A stretch of 43,907 nt of DNA from Paraglaciecola hydrolytica (GCF_001565895.1 NZ_LSNE01000003.1:601267-645173); one strand, 5' to 3'. Numbered from the stretch's first letter, positions 6,669 to 17,003 are shown. The notes: generated by a model not told the origin, from the sequence alone. Numbers and translations are program-made.

Positions 6669-6761
6669 GTTACTCTTTCTTAGCTGTTTGAAGAAAGAGT
6701 AACTCGAGCCTCGGGACGAGGCTTGAAAAAAGCCATGGATGGCGGTGCGCGAAGCGCATGC
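6669..6761 (+). repeat. Three-hairpin structured repeat, copy 2
   Basis: Plus strand: stem 1 GTTACTCTTTCTT/AAGAAAGAGTAAC (6669-6681, 6691-6703), stem 2 AGCCTCG-GGA-CGAGGCT (6707-6723), 8-nt linker TGAAAAAA, stem 3 GCCAT-GG-ATGGC (6732-6743), tail GCGAAGCGCATGC (6749-6761). Same architecture as the inverse-oriented copy at 2281-2393, with different stem sequences but conserved loops and linker length. Confidence 0.7.
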
Positions 6762-6840
6762 TTGGTGGCCGTAGGCCATAAACTAAGCGAAGCGAATGCT
6801 TGGTGGCCGCAGGCCATAAAGTAAGCGCAGCGCATGCCTT
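6749..6840 (+). repeat. 38-bp tandem repeat, about 2.4 units
   Basis: Units start at 6749, 6787 and 6825, exactly 38 bp apart. Each opens with GCG(A/C)AGCG(C/A)ATGC; the two complete units continue with TTGGTGGCCG(T/C)AGGCCATAAA, which itself contains the small palindrome GGCCGYAGGCC. The partial third unit ends 6 bp before the stop codon of the GAPDH gene. A related module is found in the opposite orientation at 2289-2301. Confidence 0.85.
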
Positions 6841-6846
6841 AAAAGC

Positions 6847-8307
6847 TTACAAACTCACCGATGCCTTTGGCAACGTTGGCGAATTCAACCCCGCCATGTT
6901 TTGCAAAACTTTCATCACCTGACAACTGTAACCAAACTCATTGTCGTACCACACGTACAAAGTTGCGCGTTGGCCGGCTACGATAGTCGCTTGTGAGTCA
7001 ATCACCGCGGGTGCTCTGGTGCCAACTAAGTCGGTCGAAACAATCTCAGTTGAGGCTGTGTAGTTGATTTGATGTTGCAACTCGGAAAACAACGAAATAT
7101 CACGTAAGTAGTTATTGATACTATCTTTGTCGGTGCTTTGACTCAGATGCAGATTTAAAATAGCCAAAGAGACATTGGGGGTCGGCACACGAATAGAGCT
7201 GCCGGTCAGTTTACCTTCTAATTGAGGATAAGCCTTAGCGACTGCGGTGGCTGCGCCGGTTTCGGTGATCACCATGTTTAAGGCCGCACTGCGCCCTCGT
7301 CTGTCACCTTTATGAAAGTTATCGATGAGGTTTTGATCATTAGTAAAAGAATGCACGGTTTCAACGTGGCCACTTTCAATACCGTAGTGCTCGTCAATGG
7401 CTTTTAATACTGGTGTGATGGCATTAGTGGTACAGCTTGCAGCTGAGATAATCTTATCTTCTGGCTTAATATCCTGATGATTAACCCCATAAACAATATT
7501 TTTAAGCTCGCCCTTACCAGGCGCGGTGAGTAGTACTTTTTTCACGCCTTTAGATTGCATGTGCTGGCCTAAACCCTCGGCATCACGCCAAATACCGGTA
7601 TTATCAATTACTATGGCATCGCTAATCCCATATTGCTGATAGTCCACTTCATTGGGTGAATTAGCGTAAATCACCTGAATATACGAACCATTGGCTTTAA
7701 TCGCATTTTTTTCGGTATCGACGGTAATACTGCCATTAAACGGGCCATGGACTGAATCACGGCGTAACAAACTGGCACGTTTTTCCAAATCGCCCGCTTT
7801 ACCACCACGCACCACTATAGCTTTTAATCTGAGTTTGTTATTTTTGCCCTGACGCTCAATTAACAAGCGCGCAAGTATGCGACCTATACGGCCAAAGCCA
7901 TACAACACCACATCCTGATGAATTTGTTGATCTTGCACCCCGATCACTTCATGTAGTTGTTGTTGCAAATAATCAGCTATCCCTACATCTGCATATTGCG
8001 CATCATAGTGATAGGCATAAGCCAGTTTACCCAAGTCAATGTGGGCTGGTGCTAGAGTCATTTGGCTCATTTGCTCCAGTAAAGGCCAACTTTCTCGAAG
8101 CCTAAGTTTGTTGCGTTCTTTGAGCCTAACCGAGCGATGCGCTTTGATGATCTCAATGGCACTAGCGCCCAATAATGGCCGTCCGTAGACTGAAACTTCG
8201 ATGGCATGGTTGCGGTATAACTTACCTAATATGGGTTGCATCTGTTCGGCGTATTCCTGCCTTTCCTGCCAACTGCTTAACAGTTCCTGCTCTAATTGCT
8301 GATTCAT
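6847..8307 (-). CDS. Long-form glyceraldehyde-3-phosphate dehydrogenase
   Basis: About 486 aa, against about 331 for the standard enzyme encoded at 15969-16964. An extra N-terminal region of about 130 residues (MNQQLEQELLSSWQERQEY...) precedes the Rossmann motif GFGRIGR. The catalytic SAASCTTNAITP carries the nucleophilic cysteine, and HSFTNDQNLIDNFHKGD follows. After the second beta strand the sequence is IVVRGGKAGDLEKR, without the usual NAD-selecting Asp, so cofactor preference is uncertain. The frame is open to 8448, but the extra 47 codons have no family-like character; the ATG at 8307 gives the conserved N-terminus, though it lacks a good ribosome-binding site. Long GAPDHs of this kind are common in marine Gammaproteobacteria beside a standard gapA. 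Its physiological direction is not known from sequence. Confidence 0.9.
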   Translation of the reverse strand: MNQQLEQELLSSWQERQEYAEQMQPILGKLYRNHAIEVSVYGRPLLGASAIEIIKAHRSVRLKERNKLRLRESWPLLEQMSQMTLAPAHIDLGKLAYAYHYDAQYADVGIADYLQQQLHEVIGVQDQQIHQDVVLYGFGRIGRILARLLIERQGKNNKLRLKAIVVRGGKAGDLEKRASLLRRDSVHGPFNGSITVDTEKNAIKANGSYIQVIYANSPNEVDYQQYGISDAIVIDNTGIWRDAEGLGQHMQSKGVKKVLLTAPGKGELKNIVYGVNHQDIKPEDKIISAASCTTNAITPVLKAIDEHYGIESGHVETVHSFTNDQNLIDNFHKGDRRGRSAALNMVITETGAATAVAKAYPQLEGKLTGSSIRVPTPNVSLAILNLHLSQSTDKDSINNYLRDISLFSELQHQINYTASTEIVSTDLVGTRAPAVIDSQATIVAGQRATLYVWYDNEFGYSCQVMKVLQNMAGLNSPTLPKASVSL

Positions 8308-8659
8308 GCGTAAATTGACTACCTGAGTGATTGAAGACAAACCAATAACTTGGACTTTGGCGCTATTCGCCAACTCCATTTTGAGTATAAAACCAGAGGC
8401 TGTACTCAAAATCGGCGCCATTCTAATGAAAGCCGATGTAATAGCCAAATTGACTAAAACTTACAAAAACCTTTAAAAATCAGAATATTACTCAGCTAAA
8501 TTCGTAAGTTTTCTACAGTTTACAAATTTAATCGCGGGGCAAAGCGCTAAGTAGCAATGTGGAAGGAATAAACCTCGGTGCTTTACATCAAAAAGCACGC
8601 CGTCTTGAAATTTACTTTCAATAAAAATAATTAAAATATTTAATGTTTACTTAGAGAAA
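8308..8659. other. Gene-free stretch upstream of the long GAPDH gene
   Basis: About 350 bp with no convincing coding frame if the GAPDH start at 8307 is right. It is AT-rich around 8590-8650. It should contain the GAPDH promoter on the minus strand, but I see no sigma70 pair good enough to name. No HexR-like site was found here. Confidence 0.5.
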
Positions 8660-8694
8660 GAGTAAAGCAGCTTACTTTTTAAGCAGCTTTACTC
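8660..8694 (-). terminator. Hairpin terminator after msrB
   Basis: Fifteen-base arms GAGTAAAGCTGCTTA and TAAGCTGCTTTACTC with one mismatch, followed on the minus strand by TTTCTC. It lies 14 bp beyond the msrB stop codon and separates msrB from the long GAPDH gene downstream. Confidence 0.7.
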
Positions 8695-8707
8695 AAATAA
8701 GGGTGGC

Positions 8708-9091
8708 TTATTTCGATTTGAATTTTACCGAAACCGAATTAACACAGTAACGTTTACCGCTGGGAGTTGGCCCATCATCAAACACGTGGCCCAAGTGGGC
8801 ATCGCAGTGACGACAAACAATTTCGATGCGTTGCATACCCAAACTATTGTCGGTGTTGTATTCAACATTAGCATCGTCACTCTGCGCACTAAACGACGGC
8901 CAACCACAGCCTGAATCAAATTTATGCTCGGCATCAAATAGCTTTTCACCGCAGCAAGTACAAAGATAATCACCGGGGGTTTTGTTATCTAATAACTGTC
9001 CAGTAAAGGGACGTTCTGTGCCTTTTTGCCGGCAAACCCGAAATTCTTCGGCCGTTAATTTTTCACGCCATTGTGACTCAGTTAACTTCAC
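8708..9091 (-). CDS. msrB: Peptide methionine-(R)-S-oxide reductase
   Basis: 127 aa, a free-standing MsrB that reduces methionine-R-sulfoxide in oxidised proteins using thioredoxin. Two zinc-binding CxxC pairs are visible, Cys44/Cys47 (CTCC) and Cys93/Cys96 (CRHC). Also visible are GCGWPSF (Cys62, possible resolving residue), GHVFDDGPTPSGKRYCVNS and catalytic Cys116 within RYCVNS. No signal peptide, so cytoplasmic. Start is a GTG with GGAG 7-8 nt upstream. It stands alone between glgX and the long GAPDH gene, with a hairpin terminator just after it. Confidence 0.96.
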   Translation of the reverse strand: MKLTESQWREKLTAEEFRVCRQKGTERPFTGQLLDNKTPGDYLCTCCGEKLFDAEHKFDSGCGWPSFSAQSDDANVEYNTDNSLGMQRIEIVCRHCDAHLGHVFDDGPTPSGKRYCVNSVSVKFKSK

Positions 9092-9219
9092 TTGCTCACT
9101 CCGAATGTTATAACACAGGGCAAAATAACCAGCTTAATTGTGCCCTGTTACATCTTGCATAGACTTAGGTGCTTATCCATAGTGGACGTGACAGTTATAT
9201 TACTCCGACCTTGCATTAG

Positions 9220-11301
9220 TCAAGTGATAGCCTTAAACAAACAGATACTTTTAAAAGCTTGCATGTAAACTTGATTCACCACGACCTGAGGTTGCAAAGC
9301 CAGTTTTTCGTAACGGGTATCAAGCATAATTTTCCAGCCGATTTCATTACCAAGCTCAGGTAAATTAAATCGAACATCATGATCCGTGGCATTAATCACC
9401 AATAACCAATGCTCAACGTCATGCCCAGCCTTAGGATCAGCGATGCCTTTAAACTCAACCGCAAAAGCCTGATTATTGTGATCCTGCCAGTCATCCACTA
9501 ACTTTCGCTCACCATCAGGGCGATACCAATTTATTTTGTCTACGTTATGCCCCAGTGTGTAGTTATCATCCTTAAGATTAAGCTGGGTTAACAATACACT
9601 TTGTTTGCGCAAGTTAATGGTATAGGAGCAAAAATCCAGAAAATCCTGACGGCGTTCATTTAACTGCCATTTTAGCCAATTGATTTCGTTATCCTGACAG
9701 TAGGCGTTATTGTTGCCCTTTTGACTGCGGCTTAACTCATCACCACCCAGTACATGGGGAATGCCCTGAGATAACATCAAAGTGGCAAACATATTACGTT
9801 TTTGCCGATCTCTAAGGTTTTTAATCTGTACATCGCTAGTGGGGCCTTCAACTCCATAATTGGCCGATAGGTTATGCCCATGGCCATCACGATTTTGCTC
9901 AAGATTGGCTTCGTTGTGCCTTTCGGAATAACTCACTAAATCATGTAAGGTAAAACCATCGTGATAAGTGATCATATTCACTGAGGATAAAATCGAACGA
10001 TATTCTTTAGGAAATAAATCCCTTGAGCCTAACAAACGTGTGGCCAAATCACTGGTATGGCCTTTATCTCCGCGCCAGAATGCCCGTAAGGTATCGCGGT
10101 ATTTGTCGTTACATTCTTGCCAATTAGAGGGAAACTGCCCTAAACGATAACCACCATGACCAATATCCCAAGGCTCGGCAATTAACTTAGTATTGAGCAA
10201 TACGGGATCTTGTCGAATGGTTCTGAAAAAGCCAGATAAACTGGAAAACTCATAAGGATCACGACCTAAACTGGCGGCCAAGTCAAAACGGAAACCATCA
10301 ACGCCCATTTCCGTTACCCAATAACGTAAGGAGTCCATCACCAGTTTGAGCACATAGGGAAAGGCTGTATTCACACTGTTGCCACAACCTGAATTATTCA
10401 CATACTTACAATAATCCACTGCGCCATATTCGTTGCGTTCAAACAGGTAAAATGAGGCATTGTCGAAACCTTTAAAAGACAAGGTTGGCCCGTCCATTCC
10501 CCCTTCGGCCGTGTGGTTAAATACCACATCTAGGATCACTTCCAAGCCCGCTGCATGCAAGGTATCAACCATCGTTTTAAATTCAGCAATGCCATCTTCA
10601 AGCACATAACGGGGATCAGGACAGAAGTAATTAATCGGGTTATAACCCCAATAATTAGTTAAACCTTTTTCAGTGATATAGCGCTCTGGCATATAAGCCA
10701 TCACTGGCATCAATTGGATAGTGCTGATACCCAGTGTTTGTAAATGTTTAATGATAGCCGGATGGCATACTCCTAAAAACTTACCTTTGTGCTCGTCAGG
10801 AACATCAGGATGGAGCTGAGTTAGGCCTTTAACATGGGCTTCGTACAAGATAGTTTGAGCCAGTGGAATATTAGGTTTAGCCACTCTGCCACGACAATCA
10901 GTGGGTTTTAATACCACACATTTTGACAACATAAACTGGCTGTCACCTTCGTATTGTTTGGCGTTCCAGCTTAAGGGGCGGTTTAACGCTTTAGCATAGG
11001 GATCGATCAGCAGCTTTTGTGCATCAAACTGCCAGCCAATTTTTGCATTATTTTCCCCATGAGTACGAAAACCATAAAGCTGGCCCTCGGTAATCCCCTC
11101 AACATGCACATGCCATACCTTGCCGGTTTTGGCCGGCAGAGAAATAACCACGATCTGCTCTTCGGTTTCTTTGGTAAATAAACACACTTGCACATCAGTG
11201 GCATTAGGACAATGTACTGCAAAATTGCAGCCACTGTCCGTTAACGTTGCGCCAAGTGGATGATGTGCGCCATTGGAAACTTTAAACGCCTTTTCATCCA
11301 T
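9220..11301 (-). CDS. glgX: Glycogen debranching enzyme
   Basis: 693 aa, GH13 subfamily 11 isoamylase-type enzyme that cleaves alpha-1,6 branches of glycogen after phosphorylase trimming. N-terminal CBM48-like domain (about 10-130), then the catalytic barrel: DVVFNHT (258-263 region), GFRFDLA with nucleophile Asp340, AEPWD with acid/base Glu376, and YHDGFT with Asp448. The ATG lies 5 bp after the glgB stop, with GGG of the ribosome-binding site inside the end of glgB, so translation is probably coupled. Last gene of a malQ-glgB-glgX operon. Confidence 0.97.
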   Translation of the reverse strand: MDEKAFKVSNGAHHPLGATLTDSGCNFAVHCPNATDVQVCLFTKETEEQIVVISLPAKTGKVWHVHVEGITEGQLYGFRTHGENNAKIGWQFDAQKLLIDPYAKALNRPLSWNAKQYEGDSQFMLSKCVVLKPTDCRGRVAKPNIPLAQTILYEAHVKGLTQLHPDVPDEHKGKFLGVCHPAIIKHLQTLGISTIQLMPVMAYMPERYITEKGLTNYWGYNPINYFCPDPRYVLEDGIAEFKTMVDTLHAAGLEVILDVVFNHTAEGGMDGPTLSFKGFDNASFYLFERNEYGAVDYCKYVNNSGCGNSVNTAFPYVLKLVMDSLRYWVTEMGVDGFRFDLAASLGRDPYEFSSLSGFFRTIRQDPVLLNTKLIAEPWDIGHGGYRLGQFPSNWQECNDKYRDTLRAFWRGDKGHTSDLATRLLGSRDLFPKEYRSILSSVNMITYHDGFTLHDLVSYSERHNEANLEQNRDGHGHNLSANYGVEGPTSDVQIKNLRDRQKRNMFATLMLSQGIPHVLGGDELSRSQKGNNNAYCQDNEINWLKWQLNERRQDFLDFCSYTINLRKQSVLLTQLNLKDDNYTLGHNVDKINWYRPDGERKLVDDWQDHNNQAFAVEFKGIADPKAGHDVEHWLLVINATDHDVRFNLPELGNEIGWKIMLDTRYEKLALQPQVVVNQVYMQAFKSICLFKAIT

Positions 11302-11306
11302 AGTGA

Positions 11307-13499
11307 CTACCCTTTGTATATAATAAATAAGCTCGCCAACGGCGGTAAGTTCAAACTAATCGAGTAAGGCTGGTTATTCCACGGTTTATCCAATGCCTGC
11401 ATTTTTTTGAGTACTTTAAAACCACTACCCCAGTACTTTTTGTCGTCAGTATTAAGTACAAGTTGGTAATTTCCTAAGTCTTGTACACCAAGCAAAAAGT
11501 TATCACGGGGCACAGGCGTAAAGTTAGTAATGCAGTAAACTTTTTGTTTTTGCTCTGAGGATTTACGCAGCAATGACAAAATACTCTGCTCGGCATTACC
11601 GTGATCTATCCACTCAAAACCACTGTGATGGTGATCGAGTTCATGCAGGGCCGGATAACTTGAATAAAGTTTATTCAGATCTTTGTAGAGCTGTTGGATC
11701 CCTTGGTGTTTTTCAAACTCCAATAAATGCCAGTTTATCGAACTGTCGTGATTCCACTCATTTGCCTGACCGATTTCATTTCCCATAAAATTGAGTTTTT
11801 TACCCGGATGGCCATACATAAAGGCCGCATAGGCACGTAAATTAGCGGCTTGTTGCCACTCATCACCGGGCATTTTGCGTAACAGCGAGCCTTTACCATG
11901 CACAACTTCATCATGAGAAATAGGTAAGACAAAACTCTCATCAAAGGCATAAACCATGCTGAAAGTGATTTCGTTATGGTGAAAACGGCGATAACTGGGA
12001 TCTTTAGCAATATAATGCAGCGAATCATGCATCCAGCCCATATTCCACTTAAAGCCAAAACCCAAGCCACCTTCGTAGACAGGTCGCGATACTTTAGGGA
12101 AAGACGTGGACTCTTCGGCTATGGTCATGGCATGAGGGAATTTTTCATAAACCTCGCGGTTCATCCACTGCAGCAAACTGATAGCTTCATAGTTATGGTT
12201 GCCACCATCGACGTTGGGGATCCACTCCCCATCGTCGCGGGAATAATCTAAATAAAGCATGGATGCCACAGCGTCTACCCGCAGGCCATCAATATGGTAT
12301 TTATCAACCCAAAACAAAGCGTTAGCCACTAAAAACTGACGTACCGTTTCTTTACCAAAGTCGTAAATACAGGAGTTCCAATCCGGGTGCCACCCTTTGC
12401 GGGGATCTTCGTATTCGTAGACGTGAGTACCATCAAAACGCGCTAGGCCATGGCCGTCTTCTGGAAAATGTGCCGGAACCCAATCGATGATCACGCCAAT
12501 ACCATGTTGATGGCATTGATCGACAAAGTATTTAAAATCATCTGGTGTACCAAAACGACTAGTGGGAGAAAAAAGTCCTACTGGCTGGTAGCCCCAAGAG
12601 CCATCAAAGGGAAATTCTGATACCGGCAATAACTCTAAATGGGTGTAGCCCATCTCTTTAACATAGGGAATAAGATCGGTAGTTAGATCACGATAACTTA
12701 AATAGGTTTTTCCTGAACTAGCATCAGGTCGTTTCCACGAACCAAGATGCACTTCGTAAATACTCATGGCCTGAGTGTATTTATTTTTACTGGCCTGTTT
12801 TAACCACTTGGCATCCTGCCATTGGTAAGCGTCATGATCGTACACCACTGAGGTATGCGAGGGATATTGCTCGGCGTAAAAACCAACCGGGTCAGCCTTG
12901 TGAGGTAAACTATTACCTGCTGCATCTTTGATTTGATACTTGTATTTAGCCCCTGCAGCGATGCCCGGCACTACTAATACCCAGTAACCAAAGTCGGTTT
13001 TTTGCATGGGTAAACAGCGACCATCCCAGAAATTAAAATCACCAATTAAAGATACCGCGCTGGCATTAGGCGCAAACACTGCAAAACGGGTCGCGGCGAT
13101 AGGGCTTTTTAAACCAACTTCCAGCGACACCAACTGCGCCCCCAATTGTTTGTAAACATTGTGGGCAGCATGATCAACAAAATGCACAGCAAAGTAGGCT
13201 TGCTCTTTAAACTGATAAGGGTCAACTAATTCATAAGTGCTGGTTTTATTACTAACGGTAAAACGATAAACCTTAGGGGGCTGCTTAAGGCTAAAATCAG
13301 CACTAAAAAACGCACTGCCCTTTTTATTAACTAGCTCACCAATAAGCTGGCCACTTTGCATGTCGACCACAGACACTTTTAAAGCGCCTGGCAGCCAAGC
13401 TGCAATAGAAAAAACCGAGGTATCAGGATTAAAGGTTGGACCAAGATGATTAAAAGGAAAGGTACAAAGCGCGTGTTCTAATTGTTGTTCAAGCTGCAT
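11307..13499 (-). CDS. glgB: 1,4-alpha-glucan branching enzyme
   Basis: 730 aa, full length for GlgB with two N-terminal beta domains (N1 about 10-115, CBM48 about 130-225). It makes alpha-1,6 branches in glycogen. Catalytic residues: Asp409 in GLRVDAVASM, Glu462 in IAEES, Asp530 in ISHDEVVHGKGSL. VPAHFPEDGHGL and MGNEIGQ also fit. Sits between malQ (70 bp upstream) and glgX (5 bp downstream) on one strand. Biosynthetic (glgB) and degradative (glgX, malQ) genes are thus together; glgC is at 32380-33642 and no glgA is in the window. Confidence 0.98.
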   Translation of the reverse strand: MQLEQQLEHALCTFPFNHLGPTFNPDTSVFSIAAWLPGALKVSVVDMQSGQLIGELVNKKGSAFFSADFSLKQPPKVYRFTVSNKTSTYELVDPYQFKEQAYFAVHFVDHAAHNVYKQLGAQLVSLEVGLKSPIAATRFAVFAPNASAVSLIGDFNFWDGRCLPMQKTDFGYWVLVVPGIAAGAKYKYQIKDAAGNSLPHKADPVGFYAEQYPSHTSVVYDHDAYQWQDAKWLKQASKNKYTQAMSIYEVHLGSWKRPDASSGKTYLSYRDLTTDLIPYVKEMGYTHLELLPVSEFPFDGSWGYQPVGLFSPTSRFGTPDDFKYFVDQCHQHGIGVIIDWVPAHFPEDGHGLARFDGTHVYEYEDPRKGWHPDWNSCIYDFGKETVRQFLVANALFWVDKYHIDGLRVDAVASMLYLDYSRDDGEWIPNVDGGNHNYEAISLLQWMNREVYEKFPHAMTIAEESTSFPKVSRPVYEGGLGFGFKWNMGWMHDSLHYIAKDPSYRRFHHNEITFSMVYAFDESFVLPISHDEVVHGKGSLLRKMPGDEWQQAANLRAYAAFMYGHPGKKLNFMGNEIGQANEWNHDSSINWHLLEFEKHQGIQQLYKDLNKLYSSYPALHELDHHHSGFEWIDHGNAEQSILSLLRKSSEQKQKVYCITNFTPVPRDNFLLGVQDLGNYQLVLNTDDKKYWGSGFKVLKKMQALDKPWNNQPYSISLNLPPLASLFIIYKG

Positions 13500-13569
13500 T
13501 TTTCCGCCTTAATGGGGGCGGTTCGCCACGCATGTTGATGCCTAGAACGAACCGCTATTTAATTTCACA

Positions 13570-15765
13570 TTATTGAGAGGCGTTTTTTCTTGCCTCTGTT
13601 AGACCCAAAGCTAGCTCATTTAGCACCGGATCACTAAAAACATCCTGTAGATTTTGAGTCAGTTTACGTTGCCAGTTAGGATATTCCTTAAAAGTACCTG
13701 GAATATTAACGGGTTTATCCATCTGTAACCAATCTTCCAGTTGCAAACTTAATAATTCACTGGAACCACCAGCCATATGCAACTGCATGCCAAAATTAAG
13801 GGCTTTGCTCATGGCCACAAAATTAACATCATGACCTACTTCATCACCTACTGAATGATGCCCGTGCAAGGTATCCAATATAGCTTGTTTATTCTCATGA
13901 CGGCTATCGTATAAGCTTGCTAAAATTTCTGCGGTTGGGTAGAGCCCCAATTCCTTACCTAACTCTAAATCATCACAGTGCCAATAACCGCTTAATGTTG
14001 GCATATCGTGAGTGGTTAAGGTTGACATAGATTGAGTTGGATAATGGCTCGGTGAATAAAAGCCACCATCTTTGGCCTGTTCAAAAAAGAACACTCGATA
14101 AGAATAAACGCCATTGTCTGCCAACTTGTCACGTATCTCATCTGGTACAGTACCCAAATCTTCGCCAATTACCAAACTTTGATTTTTGTGACTTTCTAAA
14201 GCCAAGATAGCGAGTAAATCATCCACTGGATAATAAACATAACCTCCTTGTTTCGCGCTGTCCCCCTTAACCACCCACCACAAACGTAATAAGGCCATGA
14301 CGTGATCTATCCGTAAGGCACCCGTGGCGCGCATGTTGGCGCTGAACAAGTCGATAATAGGTTGGTATTGCTGGGTATAGAGTTTTTCTGGATCCATCGG
14401 GGGTAAACCCCAGTTTTGCCCAAGAGGCCCCAAAATATCGGGTGGCGCACCTACGCTAGCATTGGTGCAGTATAAGTCTTTGTTGCCCCAAATTTCAGCA
14501 CTGCCTTCACTCACACCTACGGCTAAGTCGCGGTACAAACCGATACACATATTATTTGCCACAGCCACTTCATTAACTGCTGCTAATTGCAACGCGGCCT
14601 GCCATTGCAACCACAAAAAGAATTTAACCCGTTTGGCATTTTTCTTGGTAAAGGTTGCCACCGCTGGTTTGTGGAAATCAGATAGCTCGTGTGGAAACAC
14701 CGGCCAGCCCCAAGCAGGTTTGCCTTGTGCAGCAAGACTTTCTTGTAAGGCATCATATACCGCTAGAGTTTGTAGACTTTCGCCCCCCTCTTCGATAAAG
14801 ACTTTAAATGCTTTGTTTTGTTTAGTGTTTTTACTTAAATACTGAGTATTTTGATAGTCAAATATGCTGCTTAAAGCCTGCAGTTTCAAAAAAGTGACAG
14901 TGGCATAATCAACTAGTTCAGATTGGCGAGCCGCCTGTAATTCTTGTTGGAATCCTGGTGCATTGACAAGTTGTTGAGTTGTTTCTGTCTGATAGCCATG
15001 TAAATTAGTTACATCAATATAGATAAAATTTAACCAGCGACGTGACGACGGACCATAAGGACTACAAGCCTCAGGATTAGCTGGGTATAAAGCATGGATA
15101 GGATTTAATCCTACAAAATGTGCACCTTGTTTGGCGACTTTCTCAACCAAATAAGCTAAGTCCGAAAAATCACCTACGCCCCAGTTAGTCTCACTGCGCA
15201 AACAATAAAGCTGCACACTCAAGCCCCATACTTTATTACCACTGAGTAAAGTTTGGGGTTTGTAACAAGATAAAGGCGCCATAATCACCCGCATACTCGC
15301 CAGTTCATCACCGTCAATTTGCAATGCCAGTTGATGATACCCCAAGGGTAAATTCAAAGGTAATTCGAGCAAGTATTCCTGAAACTCAACGCCATCAATA
15401 TCCGCCACATTGATTAACTGCCCATCGGTAGGCACTAGGCTATGAGAAAGTGACTCACCTTGTTCGATAGTCAGCACACAAGTAAAACTATCATTTACCA
15501 GCTCTATTGGCAGGCGCAGCGCCACTTGAAAGGTTTCGCCCTGACGCAATACTTGCACCGGATTGAGCGGAGTCAACCAAACTTTCTTGGCATCATCTTC
15601 AACCTGGCTCTGTAATTTATCCAGATCATCCACTTCATAACCCATAACACTCAGTAACTTATTTTTTGTGCTGGGGGCAATAGTCGCAGGTTTGCCCCAT
15701 GCGTCAGTGTAGTGGGATTCAATTCCGCGATATTCAACTAGATGATCTATTAGCGATGGGGCCAT
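13570..15765 (-). CDS. malQ: 4-alpha-glucanotransferase (amylomaltase)
   Basis: 731 aa from the ATG, a GH77 enzyme transferring maltodextrin segments and releasing glucose. The catalytic set is visible: Asp487 in LRIDHVMALLRLWW, Glu535 in IGEDLGTVP and Asp587 in THDMPTL, with SPYGPSSRR in the acceptor region. An N-terminal extension of about 170 residues before KVWGLSVQLYCLRS is typical of E. coli-type MalQ. The frame is open to 15795 through a TTG, but the ATG at 15765 has an AGGA upstream and is preferred. First gene of malQ-glgB-glgX, divergent from gapA. Confidence 0.96.
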   Translation of the reverse strand: MAPSLIDHLVEYRGIESHYTDAWGKPATIAPSTKNKLLSVMGYEVDDLDKLQSQVEDDAKKVWLTPLNPVQVLRQGETFQVALRLPIELVNDSFTCVLTIEQGESLSHSLVPTDGQLINVADIDGVEFQEYLLELPLNLPLGYHQLALQIDGDELASMRVIMAPLSCYKPQTLLSGNKVWGLSVQLYCLRSETNWGVGDFSDLAYLVEKVAKQGAHFVGLNPIHALYPANPEACSPYGPSSRRWLNFIYIDVTNLHGYQTETTQQLVNAPGFQQELQAARQSELVDYATVTFLKLQALSSIFDYQNTQYLSKNTKQNKAFKVFIEEGGESLQTLAVYDALQESLAAQGKPAWGWPVFPHELSDFHKPAVATFTKKNAKRVKFFLWLQWQAALQLAAVNEVAVANNMCIGLYRDLAVGVSEGSAEIWGNKDLYCTNASVGAPPDILGPLGQNWGLPPMDPEKLYTQQYQPIIDLFSANMRATGALRIDHVMALLRLWWVVKGDSAKQGGYVYYPVDDLLAILALESHKNQSLVIGEDLGTVPDEIRDKLADNGVYSYRVFFFEQAKDGGFYSPSHYPTQSMSTLTTHDMPTLSGYWHCDDLELGKELGLYPTAEILASLYDSRHENKQAILDTLHGHHSVGDEVGHDVNFVAMSKALNFGMQLHMAGGSSELLSLQLEDWLQMDKPVNIPGTFKEYPNWQRKLTQNLQDVFSDPVLNELALGLTEARKNASQ

Positions 15766-15863
15766 TAACGTATTATTCCTGTAAATTTTACTCAATTTTC
15801 AACGATTTATTATCAGCTAAAAAGTGCAATAGTCGAAAATGAATACGTTTGCAGAAGCAAAAC

Positions 15864-15878
15864 TGTAATTAAATAACA
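15864..15878. promoter_or_regulatory. HexR-like binding site between malQ and gapA
   Basis: TGTAATTAAATAACA differs at one position from the HexR-type palindrome TGTAATTAAATTACA known for gammaproteobacterial central-carbon genes, including gapA. It lies about 17 bp upstream of the gapA -35 box, an activator-like position, and could also act on malQ. No hexR gene is in the window. Confidence 0.55.
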
Positions 15879-15894
15879 ATTCTAAGTGAATATT

Positions 15895-15923
15895 TTGCCT
15901 TATCTGGTCAAATAGTCCATAAT
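15895..15923 (+). promoter_or_regulatory. Sigma70 promoter of gapA
   Basis: TTGCCT (15895-15900) and CATAAT (15918-15923) with a 17-bp spacer. Transcription would start near 15930, leaving a short leader with the ribosome-binding site AGAGGA 8 nt before the gapA ATG. Confidence 0.7.
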
Positions 15924-15956
15924 TTTGTAATTATCTTTCACCGACTAAAAGTGTAG

Positions 15957-16964
<1,008 letters not shown>

Positions 16965-17003
16965 CACTCAATTCACGGTTAAACCTTAAGTTTAATTGTG
17001 TTA

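Noticed and set aside
6749-6840. Short regularly spaced repeats as a CRISPR array
   Set aside because: The 38-bp units follow each other directly with no variable spacers, and no cas genes are present.
6317-6846. Search for an integron integrase or its remnant divergent from the cassettes
   Set aside because: The plus strand has no frame longer than a few dozen codons here and the sequence is filled by hairpins and repeats, so no integrase or pseudogene can be claimed.
8308-8448. Extra 47 N-terminal codons on the long GAPDH
   Set aside because: No family-like sequence before MNQQLEQELLSSW; the frame is open by chance.
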